From Alphaproteobacteria bacterium UBA3002 (lineage in GTDB: Bacteria > Pseudomonadota > Alphaproteobacteria > Rickettsiales > UBA3002), in the NCBI GenBank assembly GCA_002346425.1, contig DDZS01000028.1:1-47512 (forward strand): a DNA stretch of 47,512 bases. The letters run 5' to 3'. Positions 40,378 through 47,512 of this stretch are shown here, piece after piece. The notes under the pieces were generated by a model. That model was not told the DNA's origin and did no database searches. It saw only the letters and a list, made by a program, of their open reading frames with translations. Positions within the stretch are counted from its first letter, which is position 1. Every line of letters starts with the position of its first letter. Made by a program: the position numbers and the translations under genes.

Positions 40378-42258
40378 TCACCCAACCTTCTTATAAATCT
40401 CCGCGCCTTCTTCGGTGAATTTCTCGGCCATTTCTTGCATGCCGGCTTCGGCCTGGTTGGCTTCGATCATTTCCGGTGTGTTCTTCATACTCGCAAATTC
40501 GCGGACTTCTTGGGAAATCTTCATTGAGCAGAATTTTGGTCCACACATGGAACAGAAATGCGCGACTTTGGCGCCCTCGGCGGGGAGCGTCTGGTCGTGA
40601 TATTCCATGGCGCGTTCGGGGTCCAAGGCCAGATTGAACTGGTCACGCCAGCGGAATTCGAACCGGGCGCGCGACAGCGCATTGTCACGAATTTGCGCGG
40701 CGGGGTGGCCCTTGGCAAGGTCGGCAGCGTGCGCAGCGATGCGGTAGGTGATGACACCTTCTTTCACATCGTTGCGGTCTGGCAGCCCCAGATGTTCTTT
40801 CGGGGTAACGTAGCAGAGCATGGCGCAGCCATACCAGCCGATCATCGCCGCGCCAATGCCAGAGGTAATATGGTCATAGCCCGGTGCGATGTCGGTGGTC
40901 AGCGGCCCAAGCGTGTAGAAGGGCGCTTCGTCGCAGGCTTCGAGCTGCTTTTTCATATTCTCTTCAATCAGGTGCATCGGCACATGGCCGGGGCCTTCGA
41001 TCATCACCTGACAGTCTTTTTCCCATGCTTTATGCGTTAGCTCGCCGAGGGTTTTCAGCTCAGCAAATTGCGCGGCGTCGTTCGCATCGGCAATCGAGCC
41101 GGGGCGCAAGCCATCGCCAAGGGAGAAAGACACGTCATAGGCGCGGCAAATCTCGGCGATTTCGTCAAAATGTTCATAGGCGAAATTATCCTTGTGATGC
41201 GCCATGCACCATTTCGCGTGGATCGAACCGCCGCGTGAGACGATGCCCGTTACGCGTTTTTCGGTCAGCGGGATGAAGGGCAAGCGCACCCCGGCATGGA
41301 TGGTGAAATAATCCACGCCCTGCTCCGCTTGTTCGATGAGCGTATCGCGGAAGATTACCCATGTCAGGTCTTCGGCGACGCCGCCGACTTTTTCAAGCGC
41401 TTGATAAATCGGCACCGTACCGACGGGGACAGGCGCGTTACGCAAAATCCATTCGCGCGTGGCGTGGATGTTTTTACCCGTGGAGAGGTCCATAATGGTG
41501 TCTGCGCCCCAACGCGTCGCCCAGACCATTTTGTCGACTTCTTCAGCGATCGAACTGGTGACCGCAGAGTTGCCGATATTGGCATTGATCTTCACTTTGA
41601 AATTCCGTCCGATAATCATTGGCTCGGATTCGGGGTGATTGATGTTGGCCGGAATAATCGCCCGGCCGCGCGCCACTTCATCGCGCACGAATTCAGGCGT
41701 GATTTCTTTCGGCAAGCGCGCGCCAAACCCATTGGCCGGGTGCTGGTTGTCTTCGCGCTGCCATGAGCCGGTTTCCCACGCATCAAGATAGGCTTGCAGA
41801 TTCGCATTCTCGCGGATGGCGATATATTCCATTTCCGGCGTAATAATCCCACGCTTGGCATAGGCCATCTGCGTCACGGCGTCGCCTTTTGCGCGCAAGG
41901 GGTTTTGCGGCACATTGGGGAATTCTTCGACTTCTATTTTTTGATGCGCTTTATAACCATTGTCTTCCGGGCGGATGCTGCGGCCATCATAGGGTTCCAC
42001 ATCGCCGCGATCGGCAATCCATTCCGCGCGCAATTTCGGGAGGCCCGTATGAATATCGACTTGCGCGGTATCATCCGTATAGATACCAGACGTGTCGTAA
42101 ACCGGGACGCTCGGCTCTTTCGCGGTTGGCTCCAGCGTAATCTCGCGCATGGCCACATTCACGCCCTTCAACCGGTCGCTGCCTTTCACCTGAATTTTAC
42201 GAGAAGCCGGGAGCGTGCCGGTGGTAATTTCAAAGCTTTGCGCGGGGGTAGAAGTCAT
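40378..42258 (-). CDS. thiC: Phosphomethylpyrimidine synthase
   Basis: Radical SAM enzyme that rearranges AIR to HMP-P, the pyrimidine half of thiamine. The 626 residues are full length. The C-terminal cluster motif is intact (CSMCGPKFCSM), as are GNSAVTSSIAEEV, MDLSTGKNIHATREW and EGPGHVPMHLIEENM. The ATG at 42258 has AAGGAGAG. Its substrate AIR is also the substrate of purK in this window. No TPP riboswitch was found in the 63-bp gap upstream, which is unusual for thiC. Confidence 0.98.
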   Translation of the reverse strand: MTSTPAQSFEITTGTLPASRKIQVKGSDRLKGVNVAMREITLEPTAKEPSVPVYDTSGIYTDDTAQVDIHTGLPKLRAEWIADRGDVEPYDGRSIRPEDNGYKAHQKIEVEEFPNVPQNPLRAKGDAVTQMAYAKRGIITPEMEYIAIRENANLQAYLDAWETGSWQREDNQHPANGFGARLPKEITPEFVRDEVARGRAIIPANINHPESEPMIIGRNFKVKINANIGNSAVTSSIAEEVDKMVWATRWGADTIMDLSTGKNIHATREWILRNAPVPVGTVPIYQALEKVGGVAEDLTWVIFRDTLIEQAEQGVDYFTIHAGVRLPFIPLTEKRVTGIVSRGGSIHAKWCMAHHKDNFAYEHFDEIAEICRAYDVSFSLGDGLRPGSIADANDAAQFAELKTLGELTHKAWEKDCQVMIEGPGHVPMHLIEENMKKQLEACDEAPFYTLGPLTTDIAPGYDHITSGIGAAMIGWYGCAMLCYVTPKEHLGLPDRNDVKEGVITYRIAAHAADLAKGHPAAQIRDNALSRARFEFRWRDQFNLALDPERAMEYHDQTLPAEGAKVAHFCSMCGPKFCSMKISQEVREFASMKNTPEMIEANQAEAGMQEMAEKFTEEGAEIYKKVG

Positions 42259-42321
42259 GATCTCTCCTTGTGAATTGGCGGGAAGCATAGCGGGGAATAG
42301 CAGGCAGGTAAAGCGTAGGCT

Positions 42322-42972
42322 TTAACGAACGTAACCCGCGCCGCGCAGCATGGTTTCTAACGGCAACGCCATACGCCGCGCGATATGCGCCATCCCTTGC
42401 TCTGAAGGATAGGGATTGTCGAACTGGCGGTTCTGCCAGTCGGTGTCCAACCCCTTTAACAAATCTTCAACGAAATATGCCTTATATTGCTCAGACATAT
42501 CGATATAGGTATCGACAAAGCGCATCGTATAGGAAAGCGGGGCGGATTTGGGGGCCTGAAAACTCACCAACATCACGTAGATTCCGTGATTGCGTAAAAG
42601 CTGAAGCATCTGCGCTAGCGAATTACGCGTGATATTCGGGTCAAGATTATGTTCAATATCAGTGCCGCCCAAAGCGACAATCGCCACTTTCGGCTTGCTA
42701 CGAATCACTGTGCTCAGTTGATTTAACGCTGAACTGCTGGTGTCGTTCGGTCGCGAGAAATTGGTGATATTGTAGACTTTCCCTTTTTTATTGAGATTCA
42801 TCTGACGTTCCAACACTTCCGGCCATGTTTTATTGACATCCATCTCTACCGGGGCTGAGTAAGAATCACCGATCACCGCAATGCGTACTTCATTCTCTTT
42901 TGCTTGAACGGATGGGGCAATTATCACCATCATTGTTGCACATATCACGAGTCGGTATAGCCAAGCTGTCAT
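42322..42972 (-). CDS. Secreted SGNH-hydrolase-like protein, catalytic blocks degenerate
   Basis: A 216-residue protein with a signal peptide (about 1-24, ends SVQA) and an SGNH/TesA-type fold. The block I serine is present (VIGDS37YS). The block II glycine is Asn76 (SRPNDT), the block III Asn of GGND is Thr104 (LGGTD), and the block V histidine of DxxHP is Tyr188 (D185-N-P-Y-P). Three of four hallmark residues are therefore changed, so it is probably not an ordinary esterase. It is upstream of thiC on the same strand (63 bp) and divergent from mutY. Confidence 0.8.
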   Translation of the reverse strand: MTAWLYRLVICATMMVIIAPSVQAKENEVRIAVIGDSYSAPVEMDVNKTWPEVLERQMNLNKKGKVYNITNFSRPNDTSSSALNQLSTVIRSKPKVAIVALGGTDIEHNLDPNITRNSLAQMLQLLRNHGIYVMLVSFQAPKSAPLSYTMRFVDTYIDMSEQYKAYFVEDLLKGLDTDWQNRQFDNPYPSEQGMAHIARRMALPLETMLRGAGYVR

Positions 42973-42993
42973 TTGTCCATTATCGGTAATTCC

Positions 42994-44004
42994 ATGCGCA
43001 AAAGCAAGTTACAGGCATTTCATGAAAAAGTGCACACATGGTATGCGCAACATGGGCGACAGGATTTGCCATGGCGCAAGACGGACGATGCCTATGCCAT
43101 CTGGATCAGCGAAGTGATGCTGCAGCAGACCCAGGTGAAAACGGTATTGGCGCGTTTTTATTACCCGTTTTTGAAGAGATTCCCGAGTCTGCAATCGTTA
43201 GCCGAGGCTTCGGAAGAAGCGGTTTTAAAACAATGGCAGGGCCTTGGCTATTATTCCCGCGCGCGTAATTTACATCGTGCGGCGCAACTGGCCTCCCCTG
43301 CTCTGCCGAATCATTTCGACGGATTAATTGCCCTGCCCGGCATTGGAAAAAACACAGCTAACGCCGTGCTCGCTTTCGGCTTTCATCAGCCAGTCGCGAT
43401 TCTTGAAGCCAATGTAAAACGCGTAGTAGCGCGCATCGCGGCGTTAGAAACACCGACGGATGCTGAATTGTGGCAGCAGGCGGAGCGGCTGCTCGATCCC
43501 ACGCATCCCTTCGATTATAATCAGGCGATGATGGATCTGGGCGCGCTGGTCTGTACGCCCAAAGCACCGGATTGCGCTATCTGCCCAGCGAATAACATCT
43601 GCGAAGGGAAACATGATCCAGCAAGATACCCGCAAAAACGCGTTCGCAAAGCGGTTCCTACCCGCGAGATGGCGATTTTAATCGAAGAGGACAGCGAGAG
43701 TCGTATTTTCGTGCAAGCACGCAATAGTCGGTTTTTAGGCGGACTCTACGGAATGCGGGAATGGCCGAAAGAGAGCTTCATCCCTGAAGCGAATGATCGA
43801 CAACTAGGCGCGATTACGCATATTTATAGCCATTTTCGGCTAGAGGCTGAGATATGGTATCGACGCTATAGCGAACCGCGCAACAGTCCAGATTGGGTCG
43901 AGCGAAAAACGCTCACGCAGCTTCCGCTATCGCAAGCTGATATTAAGGCGCTTACTGTTGCGTGGCCGGATTTCCGACCTGCTCTGCCGCACTCGGAAGC
44001 GTGA
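42994..44004 (+). CDS. mutY: Adenine DNA glycosylase MutY (Asp-to-Glu change at active site)
   Basis: Removes adenine mispaired with 8-oxoguanine, 336 residues from ATG 42994. The first catalytic acid is present (E40 in ISEVMLQQTQV). The helix-hairpin-helix is LPGIGKNTANAVLAF. The iron-sulfur cysteines are in CTPKAPDCAICPANNIC. A NUDIX-like C-terminal domain reads the 8-oxoG (FLGGLYGMREWP, ITHIYSHFRLEAEIW). The conserved catalytic Asp of LDGNVKRV is Glu138 here (LEANVKRV), and the next Gly is Ala. The 3' end overlaps nhaA by 53 bases, tail to tail. Confidence 0.95.
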   Translation: MRKSKLQAFHEKVHTWYAQHGRQDLPWRKTDDAYAIWISEVMLQQTQVKTVLARFYYPFLKRFPSLQSLAEASEEAVLKQWQGLGYYSRARNLHRAAQLASPALPNHFDGLIALPGIGKNTANAVLAFGFHQPVAILEANVKRVVARIAALETPTDAELWQQAERLLDPTHPFDYNQAMMDLGALVCTPKAPDCAICPANNICEGKHDPARYPQKRVRKAVPTREMAILIEEDSESRIFVQARNSRFLGGLYGMREWPKESFIPEANDRQLGAITHIYSHFRLEAEIWYRRYSEPRNSPDWVERKTLTQLPLSQADIKALTVAWPDFRPALPHSEA

Positions 44005-45157
44005 AATGGAGCCAGATCAGTCCGATCACGGCTGAGAATAGCGAGCCGATGATAATCCCAGCACGCGCTTCCATTTCCAGCTCAACGCTTGAGAAGGCCA
44101 ACCCGCCAATGAATAACGACATGGTGAAGCCGATCCCGCATAAAATACAGACGCCGTAAAACTGTTTATAGGTCACCCCCGTAGGCATCCGCGCGATGCC
44201 AAGCGCCATCGCCGCTACAGAAAACAGGAAGATTCCTAACTGTTTACCCGCAAACAATCCGACCGCGACGCCAAGCGGCACCGCATCTGTCAGAGATTCC
44301 AGCGACATGGTGGAAAAATCGATCCCGGCATTGGCAAAAGCAAATATTGGCAGCACGAAGAATGCGACCCACGGGTGCAAACTATGCTCCATATAACTCA
44401 GCATCGAATAGCTACGTTGTTGATAGGTTTGCTTATGCGGAATCAAAAGGCCCAATGCAACGCCAGCCAGTGTCGCATGCACGCCGGATTTGAGCACCGC
44501 GAACCACATGATAAAGCCGACCACCATATAGAAGGTAATATTGCCGACGCCGCGTTTATTCATAAGGAACAGCAACACCAAACACGCCACTGCAACCAGC
44601 AAGGCCTCGGTCGTTAGCTCGTTCGTATAGAATAACGCAATAATGATAATCGCGGCCAAATCATCGATCACGGCAACCGCGGTGAGAAAGACCTTTAAAG
44701 ACAGCGGCACACGCTTACCAAACAACGCAAGAATACCTAATGCAAAGGCGATATCTGTTGCCGAAGGGATCGCCCAGCCATGCAAAGTGCCATTTCCTTG
44801 ATTGAGATAGACGTAAATCAACGCCGGAACCGCGATACCGCCCAGCGCTGCAATCCCGGGCAGCAACGCCTGCTGCACCGTCGCCAACTCGCCTTCCATC
44901 ACCTCACGTTTGATCTCCAAACCAACGAGCAAGAAGAATACCGCCATCAGTCCGTCATTGATGAAATAATGCATCGGCTTATCGAAGCCGAACCCATCTA
45001 CCGTTATGTTCAGCGGGATTTCTAAGAAATATTCGTAGAACTCATGCAGGTCGGTATTGGCGAAAATCATCGCAATAGCTGAGGCGATGACGAGGGTTAT
45101 CCCCCCCGCTGATTCCAGTTTAAAGAATGAGCGTAGTGATTGTAATGTCTGATCCAT
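43952..45157 (-). CDS. nhaA: Na+/H+ antiporter NhaA
   Basis: pH- and salt-responsive inner-membrane antiporter. ATG 45157 gives 401 residues. Longer upstream frames lack homology. The ion-binding aspartates are in VAVIDDLAAIIIIALFY, SATDIAFALGIL is intact, and about twelve membrane helices are visible. RSFFKLESAGGITLVIASAIAMIFAN is the usual family start. It shares its last 53 bases with the convergent mutY gene. Confidence 0.97.
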   Translation of the reverse strand: MDQTLQSLRSFFKLESAGGITLVIASAIAMIFANTDLHEFYEYFLEIPLNITVDGFGFDKPMHYFINDGLMAVFFLLVGLEIKREVMEGELATVQQALLPGIAALGGIAVPALIYVYLNQGNGTLHGWAIPSATDIAFALGILALFGKRVPLSLKVFLTAVAVIDDLAAIIIIALFYTNELTTEALLVAVACLVLLFLMNKRGVGNITFYMVVGFIMWFAVLKSGVHATLAGVALGLLIPHKQTYQQRSYSMLSYMEHSLHPWVAFFVLPIFAFANAGIDFSTMSLESLTDAVPLGVAVGLFAGKQLGIFLFSVAAMALGIARMPTGVTYKQFYGVCILCGIGFTMSLFIGGLAFSSVELEMEARAGIIIGSLFSAVIGLIWLHFTLPSAAEQVGNPATQQ

Positions 45158-45265
45158 AACTCCCCGCATTTGTAACATGGCTGCGAATATACTGATGCGC
45201 GGACGCAACGCAAGCAAAGTTGGTAATCAATTCGATGCAGGATTTGGCATTTCAGTGCTCTGGCA

Positions 45266-45294
45266 TTGACCATCCCGTGGCTGCACATTATCTT
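45266..45294 (+). promoter_or_regulatory. Candidate sigma-70-type promoter for gltA
   Basis: TTGACC (45266-45271) and TATCTT (45289-45294) are separated by 17 bp, which would start transcription about 25 bases before the gltA ATG. Matches are five and four of six. The gltA ribosome site AGGGAGAG follows at a good distance. Confidence 0.45.
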
Positions 45295-45324
45295 GTGGCA
45301 AACACGTAAACAGGGAGAGTCACA

Positions 45325-46722
45325 ATGGCTAGAACAAGTAAAACACAGGCGAGCACCGCGAATGGCGTTAAGCTGCCGCCCCGCCCGGCAATGCTGAAAG
45401 AAGTAAAACCTAAAAAGAAAGTTGCGGCCAAACCGGCGACGGCAAAACTGACCATCGGTGATAAAATCAGCGTCGATCTACCTATTTATAAAGCGACTGC
45501 TGGGGCGTCCTGTATTGATGTAACCAGCCTGTATAAAGACACCGGTTACTTCACTTATGATCCGGGCTTTCTTTCAACCGCTTCCTGCGACTCGGAAATC
45601 ACCTATATCGATGGTGGCGAAGGCATCCTGCGTTATCGCGGCTATGACATCGATGAACTGGCCAAGAAAAGTGACTATCTGGAAGTCTGCTATCTGCTGC
45701 TCTACGGCGAATTACCCAATAAAGAGCAAAAAGCCTGGTTCGATTATAAAATGATTCACCACACACTGGTGCATGAACAGATCAACTTCCTGTTCCGCGG
45801 CTTCCCGCGTCGTGCCCACCCCATGGCTATCATGGTCGGTGCGGTGGCATCGCTTTCTGCCTTCTACCACGATTCGCTGGACATTAACGTACCGGAAGAA
45901 CGCGAATTGGCGGCTTTCCGCATGATCGCCAAAATGCCGACCATTGCGGCAATGTGTTACAAATATTCAATCGGTCAGCCGTTTATTTTCCCGGATAATG
46001 ATCTGACATTCGCCGAGAATTTCCTTTACATGATGTTCGCCACTCCGTGTGAGAGTTACGAAATTAACCCGGTATTGGCTGATGCGATGGATAAAATCTT
46101 TATGCTTCACGCCGATCACGAGCAAAATGCCTCAACCTCAACCGTGCGACTTGCAGGCTCTTCGGGCGCGAATCCTTTTGCGTGTATCGGTGCCGGTATT
46201 GCCTCGCTATGGGGCCCCGCGCATGGCGGTGCCAATGAAGCGGTGATCAATATGCTGCAAGAGATCGGCGATGTGAAAAACATTCCCGAATTCATCAAGA
46301 AAGCCAAAGACAAAGACGATCCGTTCCGTCTGATGGGCTTCGGACACCGGGTATATAAAAACTATGACCCTCGTGCTTCGGTACTGCGTGAAGCCTGCCA
46401 TGACGTGTTGGCTGAACTGGGACAAGAAGATGAGCCATTGCTGAAAATTGCCATGGAACTGGAAAAGATCGCGCTGGAAGATGAATATTTCGTGAAGCGC
46501 AAGCTCTATCCAAACGTGGACTTCTATTCCGGGATTATCTACCGCGCCATGGGCATTCCCACATCGCTATTCACCGTATTATTTGCCGTTGCGCGGACAT
46601 CCGGCTGGGTGGCGCAGTGGCTTGAGATGTGCGAAGATCCGGAAAGCAAGATCGGTCGTCCGCGTCAATTATATATTGGCCCGGAAGCACGCAAATACGA
46701 AGCGATGAGCAAACGGAAATAA
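45325..46722 (+). CDS. gltA: Citrate synthase
   Basis: Condenses oxaloacetate and acetyl-CoA, first step of the TCA cycle, 465 residues. It is the hexameric bacterial type (DPGFLSTASCDSEITYIDGGEGILRYRGY). Catalytic histidines are in WGPAHGGANEAV and MGFGHRVYKNYDPRA, and the aspartate is in NVDFYSG. Before the family's KLTIGDK segment there is an extra stretch of about 35 residues rich in Lys, Ala and Pro (KPKKKVAAKPATAK), which is unusual and probably disordered. It is a single-gene unit. Confidence 0.97.
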   Translation: MARTSKTQASTANGVKLPPRPAMLKEVKPKKKVAAKPATAKLTIGDKISVDLPIYKATAGASCIDVTSLYKDTGYFTYDPGFLSTASCDSEITYIDGGEGILRYRGYDIDELAKKSDYLEVCYLLLYGELPNKEQKAWFDYKMIHHTLVHEQINFLFRGFPRRAHPMAIMVGAVASLSAFYHDSLDINVPEERELAAFRMIAKMPTIAAMCYKYSIGQPFIFPDNDLTFAENFLYMMFATPCESYEINPVLADAMDKIFMLHADHEQNASTSTVRLAGSSGANPFACIGAGIASLWGPAHGGANEAVINMLQEIGDVKNIPEFIKKAKDKDDPFRLMGFGHRVYKNYDPRASVLREACHDVLAELGQEDEPLLKIAMELEKIALEDEYFVKRKLYPNVDFYSGIIYRAMGIPTSLFTVLFAVARTSGWVAQWLEMCEDPESKIGRPRQLYIGPEARKYEAMSKRK

Positions 46723-46746
46723 CACCTCCCTCGTGTACATTACATT

Positions 46747-46764
46747 TTGTCATAAAAACTTCAT
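46747..46764 (+). promoter_or_regulatory. Weak Pho-box-like direct repeat upstream of last gene
   Basis: TTGTCAT-AAAA-ACTTCAT resembles the PhoB site (two 7-bp repeats of CTGTCAT with a 4-bp AT spacer): six of seven in the first unit, four of seven in the second. A possible -10 (GAGAAT, 46775-46780) lies ten bases after it, the spacing seen in Pho promoters. This is a motif match by eye only. Confidence 0.25.
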
Positions 46765-46809
46765 GTAATTTAGCGAGAATTTAGAATCAGTCTCGCGTAG
46801 ACTGGTAAG

Positions 46810-47512
46810 GTGGAAAACCAGAAGCCAGACGCAACTGCGACCTTTTCAACGCCTAGCTACCCTGCCACGGCGGGGCGCTCTTTTGGATTGCGCGCATTTG
46901 ATGTCTGGCTCTATCCTTTTGTAACGAATACCGGTGTGTTCGTAACATCTGTGTTCTTCACGTACCTAACCAATAAAGGTAGTTCATTCGGTAAAGCAGG
47001 CAGCACCGCACGTAGCTTTGGCGAATTAGTAGAGAAACGCGGCACCTGGCTACGCGGTAAATTCATGGATATGGGACTTTCCGAACCCATCGCCAATAAT
47101 GCAAAAATGGTGTTCTGGTCTTTTGCGGACGGCACGCTACTCGCCCCCGTCATTAAAGGCTTCGAAGACCGCCGCGAACCCATCGCCATGTATATCGATA
47201 AAATGGCAGGCACCGAACCGGACGACCCATCCGTCTATGCTGCCGAACCTAAACAGACATGGTTAAGTGTACTCGGCGCGCGCGCCCTGACCGCCGGAAT
47301 TGTAGCGCCAACGGCAGGTGTTTTAAATAACGTCAACTTCCGTTTTCTTGGCCAGTTCAACAGTTTAAACCACCATATGTTCATGCGCCCTGGCATGGCA
47401 CTTAGCAATCAGTTGAAGGAAAACGCCTCACTGGTGCGTAAAATAGGTAAGGGAAATATCGAGGAAGTAGCCAGCTGCACCTTTTTTGAGGCGTTTTATA
47501 CCTCAGTTTGTA
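46810..47512 (+). CDS. Unknown protein, cut by right edge
   Basis: A frame starting at GTG 46810 stays open to the end of the window (234 codons). A TAG lies four codons upstream of the GTG, so it must begin at or after it. The N-terminal part contains a hydrophobic segment (VWLYPFVTNTGVFVTSVFFTYL, split about residue 33-54), so a membrane-associated protein is possible. No family is recognised, and the ribosome site is weak. Codon use looks like the neighbouring core genes. Confidence 0.7.
   Translation, partial: MENQKPDATATFSTPSYPATAGRSFGLRAFDVWLYPFVTNTGVFVTSVFFTYLTNKGSSFGKAGSTARSFGELVEKRGTWLRGKFMDMGLSEPIANNAKMVFWSFADGTLLAPVIKGFEDRREPIAMYIDKMAGTEPDDPSVYAAEPKQTWLSVLGARALTAGIVAPTAGVLNNVNFRFLGQFNSLNHHMFMRPGMALSNQLKENASLVRKIGKGNIEEVASCTFFEAFYTSVC

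Noticed and set aside
42259..42321. TPP riboswitch upstream of thiC
   Set aside because: The 63-bp gap lacks the CTGAGA core and is too short for the aptamer.
46740..46768. TTACAT/ATGTAA hairpin as gltA terminator
   Set aside because: The stem is short and AT-rich with a 17-base loop; no T-run follows.
1..47512. CRISPR array or rRNA genes
   Set aside because: No regularly spaced direct repeats with unique spacers and no rRNA-like conserved segments were found on reading through.

Overview
The window looks like a piece of an alphaproteobacterial chromosome carrying an integrated accessory element. Support for the lineage is the three-gene proton-translocating transhydrogenase (pntAA-pntAB-pntB), the run ftsY-mtaB-dapF, the DUF6362-type island gene, and the general look of the housekeeping proteins. 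The genus cannot be settled from the sequence alone.

Bases 1 to about 11,515 read as the right part of an integrative element inserted at the 3' end of a tRNA-Ser(GCU) gene. Its left end lies outside the window. From left to right it holds a heavy-metal efflux operon on the minus strand (small Cys/His-rich secreted protein, TolC-like outer membrane protein, small lipoprotein, membrane fusion protein, and an HME-type RND pump that runs off the left edge). Next come an unknown protein with a possible winged-helix end, an XRE-type repressor-like gene, and a 438-bp control region rich in inverted and direct repeats. A plus-strand operon follows: an 80-aa protein, a replication-initiator-like protein ending in a DnaA domain I-like segment, a DUF6362 protein, two small proteins and a large serine recombinase. 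The recombinase reading frame continues antisense through the whole tRNA-Ser gene. The control region has the layout of a P4/C4-type immunity RNA: one CCTCCCA block flanked by two competing TGGGAGG partners. It also contains two pairs of 11-bp iteron-like repeats.

Bases 11,600 to 47,512 are mostly core chromosome with higher G+C. Order: an aminotransferase; dxs with an overlapping TetR gene; ftsY, mtaB and dapF; queE; metZ with a small secreted protein; a WG-repeat protein; two tandem DUF192 genes; ispE and a TPR protein; a small conserved protein; a sulfotransferase; argG; the rpmI-rplT-pheS-pheT translation cluster; purE-purK; pntAA-pntAB-pntB; tRNA-Gly(CCC); mscL; a YcgN-like protein; a beta-carbonic anhydrase; a membrane protein; a 58-aa FPASDP protein; then a minus-strand group of an SGNH-like protein, thiC, an AT-rich HEPN-like gene and a truncated hemoglobin; mutY; nhaA; gltA; and an unknown gene cut by the right edge.

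The points most worth a second look are the C4-like RNA and iterons of the island, the recombinase that reads through its own target tRNA, the very AT-rich HEPN-motif gene seated between thiC and the hemoglobin gene with tight spacing, an SGNH protein that has lost most of its catalytic blocks, a MutY with Glu in place of the catalytic Asp, and a family of stem-loops with a CTRCTG apex in two intergenic gaps. No rRNA and no CRISPR array were seen.
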